Origin: Neoroseomonas oryzicola
GTDB taxonomy: Bacteria; Pseudomonadota; Alphaproteobacteria; Acetobacterales; Acetobacteraceae
Assembly: GCF_012163135.1 (NCBI RefSeq)
Contig: NZ_JAAVUP010000006.1
Span: forward strand, 96,387-160,386
Reading direction: 5' to 3'
DNA: 64,000 nt
Part shown: in pieces, positions 1-7,889 of the stretch
How the letters are laid out: each line of letters starts with the position of its first letter
Numbering within the stretch: position 1 is the first letter of the stretch
Program-made: the position numbers and the translations under genes
Notes under the pieces: generated by a model
Database searches by the model: none
Told to the model about the DNA's origin: nothing
What the model saw: only the letters and a program-made list of their open reading frames with translations

Positions 1-661
1 TGTGCACGCCGCCGCCCGCGATCACCACCGGCCGCGCCGCCGTGGCGAGCAGCGCCGCCGCCTCCTCGATGCGCGCCGGATCGGCCAGGGTGCGATCGAG
101 CGGGAACTCGCCCAGGAAGGCGCGCCGCCGCGACGCCGCCGCGGCCTTCTCGATCAGCAGGTCCGCCGGCAGCAGCAGCACCGCCGGCCCCGGCCGCCCC
201 GAGGTCGCGGCCGTGAAGGCCATGTCGACATAATCCTCGAGCCGATCGGCCCGGTCGATGCGGCGGACGAACTTCGCCACGCCTTCGAACAGCTTGAAGT
301 GGTCGAATTCCTGGAAGGCGTTCTTGTCGGTCGTGTCGCGCGTGACCTCCTGGACCAGCGCGAGGACCGGGATGCTCGCCTTCAGCGCCTCGGCCAGCGG
401 CGGCACCAGCAGCGTCGCCGCCGGGCCGTTCTGCGCCGTCACCACGCCGACGCGGCGCGATATGCGCGCATAGCCGTCGGCCATGGCGCCGCCCATGTTC
501 TCCTGCCGGTAGACCGTCTGGCTGATGCCGGCATGCGGTGCCGCCAGGTGGAAGGCGGACGGCAGGCTCTGCCCGAAGGTCGTGACCACGCCGTGGCGGG
601 CGAGCGCCTCGGCCAGGCGCAGCGCGACATTCGCATTGGCGATGGGACTGGTATCCGGCAT
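1..661 (-). CDS. Thiamine-diphosphate-binding enzyme, acetolactate-synthase-like (partial, 5' part)
   Basis: The frame opens with ATG at the right end, reads leftward and leaves the window still open after about 220 codons, so only the N-terminal portion is present. The visible part is the pyrimidine-binding domain of the acetolactate synthase/benzoylformate decarboxylase superfamily: YRQENMGG (residues 51-58) carries the conserved Glu54 that activates thiamine diphosphate, and GRPGPAVLLLPAD (155-167) is the typical end of that domain. FQEFDH near 117 also fits. Substrate cannot be told from this part. It diverges from a GntR/FadR regulator over an 87-base spacer with a perfect dyad, which suggests that regulator controls it. 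No housekeeping ilvH partner is visible, so a catabolic carboligase or decarboxylase is more likely than valine synthesis (inference). Confidence 0.9.
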   Translation of the reverse strand, partial: MPDTSPIANANVALRLAEALARHGVVTTFGQSLPSAFHLAAPHAGISQTVYRQENMGGAMADGYARISRRVGVVTAQNGPAATLLVPPLAEALKASIPVLALVQEVTRDTTDKNAFQEFDHFKLFEGVAKFVRRIDRADRLEDYVDMAFTAATSGRPGPAVLLLPADLLIEKAAAASRRRAFLGEFPLDRTLADPARIEEAAALLATAARPVVIAGGGVH

Positions 662-688
662 CTGGGCGTCTCCGGGGATCGAATGTTA

Positions 689-725
689 TTTGCTATAGCA
701 AACGGCAAGTCGCTTGACAGGTCAA
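689..725. promoter_or_regulatory. Candidate GntR/FadR operator: perfect dyad plus second inverted repeat
   Basis: TTTGCTATAGCAAA (689-702) is a perfect 14-base palindrome in the spacer between the divergent thiamine-diphosphate enzyme and the GntR gene. Twelve bases further on, TTGAC-AG-GTCAA (714-725) forms a second short inverted repeat. Location and symmetry suit autoregulation and control of the enzyme gene; binding is inferred. Confidence 0.45.
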
Positions 726-748
726 CCTCGCCGCCCGGAGAAGCACTG

Positions 749-1429
749 ATGCCCCCCGACGCGACCTTCGCCCCGGTCGACCGCGACGAAACCCTCGCGG
801 AGAAGGTCTATGCGCGCCTGCGCAGTGCACTGGTCGGCGGGCGCTTGGTACCGGGGCAGAAGCTCGTGCACCGGCAATTGGCGCAGGACCTCGGCGTCAG
901 CCCGACCCCGGTGCGGGAAGCGCTGCTGCGCCTGGTCTCGGAAGGCGCGCTCGACCTCGATGCACGGGGCATCGCCTGGGTGCCGCGCCTGCCGCGCGAC
1001 CGCTACGCCGAGATCATGGAACTGCGCGAGGAACTCGAAGGCCGCGCCGCCGCCCGCGCCGCGACCCTTGCCACGCCCGCCGACATCGCCGCCCTGCGCG
1101 CCATCCATGCCCGCCTGATGAAAGGCCGGCGCGCGGAGGACGGCGCCATCGTGCTGGCCGAGAACGAGCGTTTCCACTTCGGCGTCATCGCCATCGCGCG
1201 CATGCCGGTGCTGCAGCGTGTGGTGGAGAATCTCTGGACCCAGGTCGGCCCGACGATCAGCCTGCTGTCCTCGGTGCCGCGGAAGATCTCCCCCGCCGGC
1301 CATCCGCACGACGACCTGCTGAAAGCGCTGGAAGCCCGCGACCCCGCCGCCGCCCGCGCGGCGGTGGAACGCGACCTGCGCGAGCATGCGGCGATCGTCG
1401 CGCCGCTGCTCGATCCCGCGGCGTCATAG
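749..1429 (+). CDS. GntR-family transcriptional regulator, FadR/FCD subfamily
   Basis: A 226-residue DNA-binding repressor or activator. Residues about 14-80 form the GntR winged helix, with SPTPVREALLRL (51-62) as the recognition region. The C-terminal all-helical FCD ligand domain (about 90-215) keeps three histidines expected for its metal/carboxylate pocket: His143 (ENERFHF), His187 (HPHDD) and His213 (REHAA). FCD regulators usually sense small organic acids. It is divergent from the thiamine-diphosphate enzyme and its stop codon overlaps the 3' end of the convergent dehydrogenase. The ATG at this position was preferred because it begins just before the helix-turn-helix; the open frame upstream lies across the divergent gene. 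Confidence 0.93.
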   Translation: MPPDATFAPVDRDETLAEKVYARLRSALVGGRLVPGQKLVHRQLAQDLGVSPTPVREALLRLVSEGALDLDARGIAWVPRLPRDRYAEIMELREELEGRAAARAATLATPADIAALRAIHARLMKGRRAEDGAIVLAENERFHFGVIAIARMPVLQRVVENLWTQVGPTISLLSSVPRKISPAGHPHDDLLKALEARDPAAARAAVERDLREHAAIVAPLLDPAAS

Positions 1430-2470
1430 CCCGAAGGCGATTTGCACCTTCATCGAGGCGCGGCGATCGGCGGCGAGGTCGAAGGCCGCCTGGGCATCGG
1501 CCAGCGGCCGGGTCGCGGTGATCAGCGGCCGCACGTCGATCTCGCGCCGCGCGATCAGCCCCGCGGCACGCTCGAATTCCGGATGGAACCGGAAGGAGCC
1601 GGCCAGCCGCAGCTCCTTCGCCACCACGAGGTTCATCGGCACGTCGAAGGCGCCGCCGATGCCGACCTGCACGATGGTCCCGCGCGGACGCACACAGGCG
1701 ATCGCCTGGGCCAGCGCGCGCGGATTGCCGCTGCATTCGACCGCGAGGTCGAAGCGCCCCTTGTCCTTCTCCTCCGCCGCCAGCGCATCCCGCTCGGCGG
1801 CGACGTTCACCGCCGCCGACGCGCCGAGCCGCCGCGCGAATGCGAGCGGTTCGTCCACCACATCCGTCACCGTGACCTCGGCCGCGCCGGCATGCTTGAA
1901 CGCGAGCAGCACCACGCCGCCGATCGGCCCGAAGCCGGTGACCAGCGCGCGCTTGCCGCGCACCTCGCCCGCCTGACCGACGGCATGCAGCGCGACGGCG
2001 AGCGGCTCGCTCATCGCCGCCTCCCCGATCGAGACGACATCGCCCACCGGCACGCATTGCCGCGCCGCGACCACCAGCCGGCGCCGGAAGCCGCCCTGGA
2101 CGTGCGGCATGCGCATCGCACTGCCCCAGAAGCGCATCTCGAGGCAGTGCTGCGGTTCGTCGCGCGCGCAGTATTCGCAGGTGCCGCAGGGGTGGGAGGG
2201 ATTCACCGCCACCCGGTCCCCGGGCTTCAGCCCTGCGACGCCGGCGCCAAGCGCCGCGATGGTCCCGGCGACCTCGTGCCCCAACACCATCGGTTCGCGC
2301 ACGCGCACCGTGCCGAAGCCGCCATCGAGGTAGTAGTGCAGGTCCGACCCGCAGATCCCGCCGGCGCCGATGTCGACCAGCACCTCCCCCGCGCCGGGGG
2401 CGGGCAGGTCCACCGCCTCGACGCGCAGGTCGCGTTGGCCGTGGATCACGCAGGCTTCGGTCGTCGTCAT
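1424..2470 (-). CDS. Zinc-dependent alcohol dehydrogenase, L-idonate 5-dehydrogenase-like
   Basis: A 348-residue medium-chain dehydrogenase. GICGSDLHYYLDGGFG (38-53) and GHEVAG (64-69) supply the catalytic zinc ligands Cys40, His65 and Glu66. Cys95, Cys98, Cys101 and Cys109 form the structural zinc lobe. GFGPIG starts the NAD(P)-binding fold. HYYLDGGFG is the pattern found in L-idonate 5-dehydrogenases, which interconvert L-idonate and 5-ketogluconate, so a sugar-acid or polyol role is likely. The chosen ATG has GGGAAG a few bases upstream; an in-frame ATG 24 bases earlier lacks support. The gene stands alone, convergent with the GntR gene by a six-base overlap. Sorbitol or another polyol remains possible as substrate. 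Confidence 0.9.
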   Translation of the reverse strand: MTTTEACVIHGQRDLRVEAVDLPAPGAGEVLVDIGAGGICGSDLHYYLDGGFGTVRVREPMVLGHEVAGTIAALGAGVAGLKPGDRVAVNPSHPCGTCEYCARDEPQHCLEMRFWGSAMRMPHVQGGFRRRLVVAARQCVPVGDVVSIGEAAMSEPLAVALHAVGQAGEVRGKRALVTGFGPIGGVVLLAFKHAGAAEVTVTDVVDEPLAFARRLGASAAVNVAAERDALAAEEKDKGRFDLAVECSGNPRALAQAIACVRPRGTIVQVGIGGAFDVPMNLVVAKELRLAGSFRFHPEFERAAGLIARREIDVRPLITATRPLADAQAAFDLAADRRASMKVQIAFGL

Positions 2471-2606
2471 GGCGCTTCCCCCAAGGCCGGGCAAAGCCGG
2501 TCCTCTCGCGCACCATGATCGCGCAGCCGCGCGGGGAGATCGAGGCGCAGCGTATCGACGAACTCACGTTCTTGTGAAATGCGGCACCCTGTTTTCGAGA
2601 CAATCT

Positions 2607-2649
2607 CGATATATCTGATAATTCGTCATATCGAAATACAGTCGATATG
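2607..2649. promoter_or_regulatory. Candidate PadR operator: three CGATAT half-sites in AT-rich spacer
   Basis: CGATAT at 2607, ATATCG at 2628 and CGATAT at 2643 alternate in orientation. The last two lie in longer arms, CATATCGA (2627-2634) and TCGATATG (2642-2649), separated by seven bases. The stretch is far more AT-rich than its surroundings and ends 17 bases before the PadR start codon. This suits autorepression by the downstream regulator; it is not proven. Confidence 0.5.
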
Positions 2650-2666
2650 CCTCAACTGGAGACCAT

Positions 2667-3254
2667 ATGCACCACGGACACCACCATCCCCGCCACCGCC
2701 ACAGCCACCCCGACTGCCGCTTCGCGCGCCGCGAGGACGGGCCGGACGGCCATCGCTACGGCCATCGCTGGGGCCGCGGGGGCGGACGCAGCGGCCTCGG
2801 CCGCTTCTTCGCCCATGGCGACCTGCGCCTCGTCATCCTCGGCCTGATCGCGGAGAAGCCGCGCCACGGCTACGAGATCATCAAGGCGATCGAGGAACGC
2901 GTCGGCGGCGCCTACAGCCCGAGCCCCGGCGTCATCTACCCGACGCTGACGCTGCTCGAGGAACTCGGCTACGTCACCGTCACCGCCGAGGAGCCCGGCG
3001 GCCGGAAGTCCCACGCCATCACCGAACAGGGCCGCGCCTTCCTCGAAGCCAACCGCCCCGCGCTCGATGCGCTGCTCGCCCGCATGGACGCGGCCGGCGA
3101 AGTCGGCGGGCCCGCGCCGCAGATCCTGCGAGCGATGGAGAACCTCAAGCTCGCCCTGCGCCTGCGCATGGCCCGCGGCCCGCTCAGCACCGCGGAAGCC
3201 GAGGCCGTCGCCGCGGCGCTCGACGCCGCCGCCACGGCGGTGGAGCGCAGCTGA
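2667..3254 (+). CDS. PadR-family regulator with histidine-rich N-terminus
   Basis: A 195-residue protein. The first 36 residues hold ten histidines and Cys17, a composition expected for transition-metal binding. The PadR winged helix follows (about 50-125), with LRLVILGLIAEKPRHGYEII and SPGVIYPTLTLLEELGYV as the diagnostic parts, then a C-terminal dimerisation helix. The arrangement resembles the metal-responsive PadR protein YqjI of Escherichia coli, which controls a ferric reductase. GGAG seven bases before the ATG supports this start. The stop overlaps the start of the DUF2218 gene by one base, so the two are co-translated. Function as a nickel, iron or other metal sensor is inferred from the His tail and from the partner. 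Confidence 0.92.
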   Translation: MHHGHHHPRHRHSHPDCRFARREDGPDGHRYGHRWGRGGGRSGLGRFFAHGDLRLVILGLIAEKPRHGYEIIKAIEERVGGAYSPSPGVIYPTLTLLEELGYVTVTAEEPGGRKSHAITEQGRAFLEANRPALDALLARMDAAGEVGGPAPQILRAMENLKLALRLRMARGPLSTAEAEAVAAALDAAATAVERS

Positions 3255-3547
3255 TGGCGACCTCGGAAGCCCGCGTCGCCACCGCCTCCGCGCGCCGCTA
3301 CCTCGGCCAGCTCTGCAAGCACTTCCAGCACAGGCTGCCGGTCACGCTGGAGGAGACCACCGGCGGCATCGCCTTCCCCATGGGACGCTGCGACGTCGCC
3401 GCCGAAGATCGCACGCTGGTGCTGCGCGCGAGCGCGACGACAGCCGAGGATCTCGCGAAGCTCGAGGACGTCGTCGCGCGCCACCTGGTGCGCTTCGCCT
3501 TCCGCGAGGAACTCGCGATCGACTGGGCCCGTGCCCCGGCCGCCTGA
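3254..3547 (+). CDS. DUF2218 domain protein
   Basis: A 97-residue soluble protein that is essentially one DUF2218 domain: RYLGQLCKHFQHR near the start and FPMGRCDVAAEDRTLVLRA in the middle are typical. DUF2218 is often fused to, or encoded beside, siderophore-interacting FAD reductases, so a role in iron handling is plausible; no biochemical activity is established for the domain. It overlaps the PadR gene by one base and appears to be its regulatory partner. The gene runs convergently into an IclR gene with only six bases between the stop codons. Confidence 0.88.
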   Translation: MATSEARVATASARRYLGQLCKHFQHRLPVTLEETTGGIAFPMGRCDVAAEDRTLVLRASATTAEDLAKLEDVVARHLVRFAFREELAIDWARAPAA

Positions 3548-3553
3548 CGGCTT

Positions 3554-4339
3554 CTAGGGCCGATGCCCGAGCTGGCGCGACAGGTCGCGCCCGGCCTGCC
3601 GCACGCGCCGCGCGAGGCTGGCGAGCTTCGGCTGCACCCGCGCCAGCGGACCGGCCAGCACGATCGCCGCCACGACCTCCCCGCGCGCATCGAAGACCGG
3701 CGCGGCGATGCCGACGACCCCGTCGGTCGATTCCCCGAGCGTCACCGCATAGCCCTGCTCCCGCACCTCCGCGACGATGCGGCGCAACGCGCGGCGATCG
3801 GTGACGCTGGTCGGCGTCTCCGCCGTCAGCCGGGCGCTGCGCAGGAAGGCCTCCGGCCACGGCGGCGGCAGGTAGGCGAGCATGACGCGGCCCGAGGCCG
3901 TGCAATGGATCGGCCGCAGGTCGCCCACCGTCGCGGCGAAGCGCAGCGCGGTGCGGCTCTCGACCTTGTCCGTGTAGACCATCGCGCTGCGATCGGGGGT
4001 GAGCACGGCGAGCATCGCCGTCTCCCCCGTGCCTTCGGCCAGCGCCTCCAGCGCCGCGCGCCCGGCGCTGCCGAAGCCCGGCGCCTGTCCGGCGAGAATG
4101 GCACGCGCCAGGCCGAAGGCCTCCGGCCCCAGCCGCCACGCGCCCTCGGCCTGCACCGCGTATCCCGCCGTGGCGAGCCCCCGCAGCAGCCCGAGCAGCG
4201 TCGTCTTCGGCGCCCCCATGGCCTGCGCGAGCGAGGCCAGCGTAGCACCCTGCGGCGCCGCCGCCAGGCAGTCCAGCAACTGCACGACGCGCCCGACCGA
4301 GCGCGGGCCGCTCGCGGCCTCGGGCGCGGCATCGGGCAC
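3554..4339 (-). CDS. IclR-family transcriptional regulator
   Basis: A 261-residue regulator: an N-terminal winged helix (about 12-75; RSVGRVVQLLDCLAAAPQG, then TLASLAQAMGAPKTTLLGLL) and a C-terminal GAF-like effector domain ending with GVVGIAAPVFDARGEVVAAI. I place the start at a GTG whose first base is the last base of the TctC stop codon; this gives a normal family length and is the only start before the DNA-binding domain. The tight coupling to TctC and the divergent acyl-CoA gene cluster point to control of uptake and breakdown of one carboxylic acid. The dyad in the divergent spacer is the obvious operator. Confidence 0.9.
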   Translation of the reverse strand: MPDAAPEAASGPRSVGRVVQLLDCLAAAPQGATLASLAQAMGAPKTTLLGLLRGLATAGYAVQAEGAWRLGPEAFGLARAILAGQAPGFGSAGRAALEALAEGTGETAMLAVLTPDRSAMVYTDKVESRTALRFAATVGDLRPIHCTASGRVMLAYLPPPWPEAFLRSARLTAETPTSVTDRRALRRIVAEVREQGYAVTLGESTDGVVGIAAPVFDARGEVVAAIVLAGPLARVQPKLASLARRVRQAGRDLSRQLGHRP

Positions 4340-5322
4340 TATTGCGGCTCGATGCCCGCGATGCGGACGTACTCGCCCCAGACGCGCATCTGGTCGCGGA
4401 GGTATTGCGCGAACTGCTCCGGCGTCTGCGCGAAGGGCAGGAAGCCGAGCTGCCGCAGCCGTTCCTCCGTCGCCGGCCGGCGCAACACCGCGTTCAGCGC
4501 CTGGTTGGCCCGCGCGATGATCGGCGCCGGCGTCGCGCGGGGCGCCGAGATGCCGAACCACACCGTGATGTCGAAGCCCGGCACCACCGTCGCGACCGGC
4601 GGCACGCCCGGGGCGAGCGGCGTCGGGTCCTTGCCCGACTGCGCGAGCGCCCGCACCCGCCCGGCCTGCGTCTGCACCAGGCCGTTCGCGAGATCCGTGA
4701 AGGTGCAGTCGATGCGCCCGGCGGATACGTCGGTCAGTGCCTCGGCCCCGCCGCGATAGGGCACGCCGGTCAGCCGCGCGCCGGCCGCCCGGGCCAGCAC
4801 CTCGGTCATGATCTGGCTGCTGGCGTTGCCGTAGCTGAAGGTCAGCCCGTCCGGCCGCTGCCGCGCCCGATCGAGGAAGCCGCGCAGGTCGGTATCCGGT
4901 GCATTCGGCCCGACGACGAACAGGTAAGGCGCCTCGGCGATCGACCCGACATGGGCGAAGTCGTTGACCGGGTCGAAGGGCATCCGCTTCAGGATGTGCG
5001 GGTTCACCGAGGCCGCGCTGGTGCTGATGATGACCAGCGTGTGCCCGTCCGGCGCGGCCTGCGCCACCGCCTGCGTGCCGACGATGCCGTTGCCGCCCGC
5101 GCGGTTGTCCACGATCACGGGATGGCCGAGTTCCTGCGACAGCGGCTCCGCGAGCACGCGCGCCAGCACGTCCGTCAGGCTGCCCGCCGGGAAAGCGACC
5201 ACCAGTCGGACCGGCCGGTCCGGCCATTGCGCGCGCGCCGCGCGCGGCAGCATCAGCAGTGCCGGCGCCGCGAGCGCCGCGCGGCGCCCCATCCCGGTCG
5301 CAATGGTCCCGTCCTTCGTCAT
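4339..5322 (-). CDS. Tripartite tricarboxylate transporter substrate-binding protein (Bug/TctC family)
   Basis: A 327-residue periplasmic receptor. The first 31 residues form a signal peptide with a twin-arginine-like GMGRRAALAAP and a cleavage site at ARA-Q. The mature protein shows the Bug pattern: WPDRPVRLVVAFPAGSLTD (33-51), then a VIVDNRAGGNG segment. Bug proteins bind carboxylates and often work with TctAB membrane subunits, which are not in the window. GGAGGAAGG lies ten bases before the ATG, which settles the start against an upstream in-frame ATG. It is first in a two-gene operon with the IclR gene and diverges from the acyl-CoA dehydrogenase gene, so its ligand is probably the acid that cluster degrades. 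Confidence 0.93.
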   Translation of the reverse strand: MTKDGTIATGMGRRAALAAPALLMLPRAARAQWPDRPVRLVVAFPAGSLTDVLARVLAEPLSQELGHPVIVDNRAGGNGIVGTQAVAQAAPDGHTLVIISTSAASVNPHILKRMPFDPVNDFAHVGSIAEAPYLFVVGPNAPDTDLRGFLDRARQRPDGLTFSYGNASSQIMTEVLARAAGARLTGVPYRGGAEALTDVSAGRIDCTFTDLANGLVQTQAGRVRALAQSGKDPTPLAPGVPPVATVVPGFDITVWFGISAPRATPAPIIARANQALNAVLRRPATEERLRQLGFLPFAQTPEQFAQYLRDQMRVWGEYVRIAGIEPQ

Positions 5323-5349
5323 GCCCTGACCTTCCTCCGTGACATTGTT

Positions 5350-5386
5350 GTTCGTATATTCGAACGCATTGTGAAATTTCCGAACG
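5350..5386. promoter_or_regulatory. Candidate IclR operator between tctC and the acyl-CoA cluster
   Basis: GTTCG-TATATT-CGAAC (5350-5365) is an inverted repeat with five-base arms. It is followed by the palindrome GAAATTTC (5373-5380) and another CGAACG (5381-5386). The AT-rich island sits in the 134-base divergent spacer, where both promoters must lie. Binding by the nearby IclR protein is inferred. Confidence 0.45.
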
Positions 5387-5456
5387 TTGGCGTCAATCCC
5401 GGCATTGACAGGGCGGGGCGGTTCTGGCCCTTCTCGATCCATCTCGGGGAACGTCC

Positions 5457-6623
5457 ATGGCATTCGAACTGACGGCCGAGCAGGCCGAGATCCGCGACCA
5501 GATGCTGAAGCTCTGCGCCTCCTTCGGCGACGAGTACTGGCTGCGCAAGGACCGCGAAGGCACCTTCCCCGAGGAATTCCACGCCGCCATGGCCAAGGGC
5601 GGCTGGCTCGGCATCGCGATGCCCGAACAGTATGGCGGCGGCGGCCTCGGCATCACCGAGGCCGCGGTGATGATGCAGGCGGTGGCCGAGAGCGGCGCCT
5701 GCATGACCGGCGCCTCCGCCATCCACATGAACATCTTCGGGCTCAACCCGGTCATCGTCTTCGGCACCGAGGACCAGAAGCAGCGCGCCCTGCCGCCGCT
5801 CATCGCCGGCACCGACAAGCCCTGCTTCGCGGTGACCGAACCCGATGTCGGCCTCAACACCACGCAGCTCAAGACGCGGGCCGAGCGCAACGGCGACCAC
5901 TACGTCGTGCGCGGCCAGAAGATGTGGATCAGCACTGCGCAGGTCGCGAACAAGATGCTGCTGCTGGCGCGCACCACGCCGATCGACGAAGTGAAGCGCA
6001 AGACCGACGGCCTGTCGCTCTTCTACACCGACATCGACCGCGCCAAGGTCGAGATCCGCCTGATCGAGAAGATGGGCCGCCACGCCGTCGATTCGAACAT
6101 GGTCTTCTTCGACGGGCTCGAAGTGCCGGTCGCCGACCGCATCGGCGAGGAAGGCAAGGGGTTCCGCTACATCCTGCACGGCATGAACCCCGAGCGCATC
6201 CTGATCGCGGCCGAGGCCGTGGGCATCGGCCGCGCCGCGCTGCGCAAGGCGACCGACTACGCGAAGGAACGCCGCGTCTTCGGCCGCGCCATCGGGCAGA
6301 ACCAGGGCATCCAGCATCCGCTCGCGCGCTGCTGGGCGCATCTCGAAGCCGCGAACCTGATGGTGATGAAGGCTGCCGCGCTCTACGACGAGGGCAAGGA
6401 ATGCGGCGCGGAATCCAACGCCGCGAAGTACCTCGCCGCCGAAGCGGGTTTCTCCGCCGCCGAGACCGCGGTGATGACCCATGGCGGCATGGGCTACGCC
6501 CAGGAATACCATGTCGAGCGCTACCTGCGCGAAAGCCTGATCCCCCGCATCGCGCCGGTCAGCCGCGAGCTCATCCTGAGCCACATCGCCGAGCGCGTGC
6601 TCGGCCTGCCCAAGTCCTACTAG
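5457..6623 (+). CDS. Acyl-CoA dehydrogenase
   Basis: A 388-residue FAD enzyme oxidising acyl-CoA to the 2-enoyl-CoA and passing electrons to ETF. CFAVTEPDVG (123-132) and the WIST motif (157-160) shape the FAD site, and GGMGYAQEYHVERYLRES (343-360) is the C-terminal family signature. At the position where medium-chain enzymes have the YEGT catalytic glutamate, this protein reads IAPVSREL, so that base is absent. Glu246 (MNPERILIAAE) instead falls where isovaleryl-CoA and long-chain enzymes carry theirs, which hints at a branched substrate. First gene of a four-gene operon with CoA-transferases; the next gene begins directly after its stop codon. Confidence 0.95.
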   Translation: MAFELTAEQAEIRDQMLKLCASFGDEYWLRKDREGTFPEEFHAAMAKGGWLGIAMPEQYGGGGLGITEAAVMMQAVAESGACMTGASAIHMNIFGLNPVIVFGTEDQKQRALPPLIAGTDKPCFAVTEPDVGLNTTQLKTRAERNGDHYVVRGQKMWISTAQVANKMLLLARTTPIDEVKRKTDGLSLFYTDIDRAKVEIRLIEKMGRHAVDSNMVFFDGLEVPVADRIGEEGKGFRYILHGMNPERILIAAEAVGIGRAALRKATDYAKERRVFGRAIGQNQGIQHPLARCWAHLEAANLMVMKAAALYDEGKECGAESNAAKYLAAEAGFSAAETAVMTHGGMGYAQEYHVERYLRESLIPRIAPVSRELILSHIAERVLGLPKSY

Positions 6624-7889
6624 GTGCCGCGCCGGCTCGACCCGGCGGCGCCGGACCTGGCCGGCCTCATTCGCCCCGGCGACCAGGTCCTCTGGGGCCA
6701 GGTGACGGCCGAACCTCCGACCCTCGTCGACGCGATGGTCGCGCAGCGCGACGCCCTCGGCCCCTTCTCGGTGTTCCTCGGCACCGGCATGGGCCGCGCG
6801 CTGCGACCCGAACACGCCGACCACATCCGCATGACCGGCCTCGGCGGCCTCGGCACCGCGCGCGCGCTGGCGAGCGCCGGCGTGCTCGACGTCCTGCCCG
6901 TCCATGGCGGCCAGGCCGGCCGCCTGATCGCACAGGGCCGCATCCGCTGCGACGTGGCGCTGCTGATGCTCTCCCCGCCCGGACCGGATGGCCGGCACAG
7001 CCTCGGCTGCGTGGTGGACTACGTGGATGCCGCCATCGCCGCCGCGCGCACCGTGATCGCGGAAGTCAGCCCGCGCGTCCCCTACACCTTCGGCCACGAC
7101 ACGATCAGCCCGGACCGCATCGACGCGATCCTCGAGACCGACCGCGCACCCTACGTCACCCAACCATCCCGCATCGGTGACGCCGGCCGCGCCATCGCCG
7201 CCCATGTCGCCGCGCTGATCGAGGACGGCAGCACCATCCAGACCGGCCTTGGCGAACTGCCCGAAGCGATCCTTGAAGGTCTCTCCGGTCATCGCGACCT
7301 CGGCCTGCATTCCGGCATCCTCGGCGATGCCGGCATGGCGCTGATCCAGCGCGGCGTGCTGACCAACGCGCGCAAGCCGCTCGACACCGGCCGCAGCGTC
7401 GCGACCACGCTGGTCGGCAGCGAGGCCCTCTACGCCTTCGCCCATCGCAACCCGGACGTGCTGGTGCGATCCTGCGGCTACACCCATGCGGACGCGGTGC
7501 TGGCGCAACTGCCGCGCCTCGTCGCCATCAACTCGGCGGTCGAGGTCGATCTCACCGGCCAGGTGAATGCCGAGCAGGCCGGCCGTGCGATCGTCGGCGG
7601 CATCGGCGGCCAGGCGGATTTCGCCCGCGCGGCATCGCGCTCGCAGGGCGGCTGTTCCATCATCGCGCTGCCGGCCCGCGCCTCGGGCGGGGCCAGCCGC
7701 ATCGTCGCGCGGCTGTCCGGCCCTGTGACGACGCCGCGCGCCGATGTCGACGTGGTGGTGACGGAATTCGGCGCCGCGGACCTGCGCGGCTGCACGCTGT
7801 CGGAACGCCGCCGGCGCCTCCTCGCGATCGCCGCGCCCGAGGCGCGCGAGGGGCTGGACCGCGCAGTGCGGGAGGAAGGATCGGAATGA
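6624..7889 (+). CDS. Acetyl-CoA hydrolase/CoA-transferase family protein
   Basis: A 421-residue protein of the acetyl-CoA hydrolase/4-hydroxybutyrate CoA-transferase family. Supporting segments are IQTGLGELPEAIL (205-217), NSAVEVDLTGQVNAEQ and VGGIGGQADFARA, then SIIALPA. It starts with GTG immediately after the acyl-CoA dehydrogenase stop. At the segment where family members such as 4-hydroxybutyrate CoA-transferase usually have the catalytic Glu (HTE or HSE), this protein has LHSGILGD, with glycine at 231. It may be a hydrolase variant or use another residue. The gene overlaps the next one by four bases. Together the cluster suggests CoA is moved between acids without an ATP-using ligase. 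Confidence 0.87.
   Translation: MPRRLDPAAPDLAGLIRPGDQVLWGQVTAEPPTLVDAMVAQRDALGPFSVFLGTGMGRALRPEHADHIRMTGLGGLGTARALASAGVLDVLPVHGGQAGRLIAQGRIRCDVALLMLSPPGPDGRHSLGCVVDYVDAAIAAARTVIAEVSPRVPYTFGHDTISPDRIDAILETDRAPYVTQPSRIGDAGRAIAAHVAALIEDGSTIQTGLGELPEAILEGLSGHRDLGLHSGILGDAGMALIQRGVLTNARKPLDTGRSVATTLVGSEALYAFAHRNPDVLVRSCGYTHADAVLAQLPRLVAINSAVEVDLTGQVNAEQAGRAIVGGIGGQADFARAASRSQGGCSIIALPARASGGASRIVARLSGPVTTPRADVDVVVTEFGAADLRGCTLSERRRRLLAIAAPEAREGLDRAVREEGSE

Noticed and set aside
5319..7508. Long open frame antisense to the acyl-CoA dehydrogenase and CoA-transferase genes (about 729 codons)
   Set aside because: His/Arg/Gly/Ala-rich with no family likeness; GC-rich third positions of the true genes keep this strand open. 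The sense frames have clear motifs.
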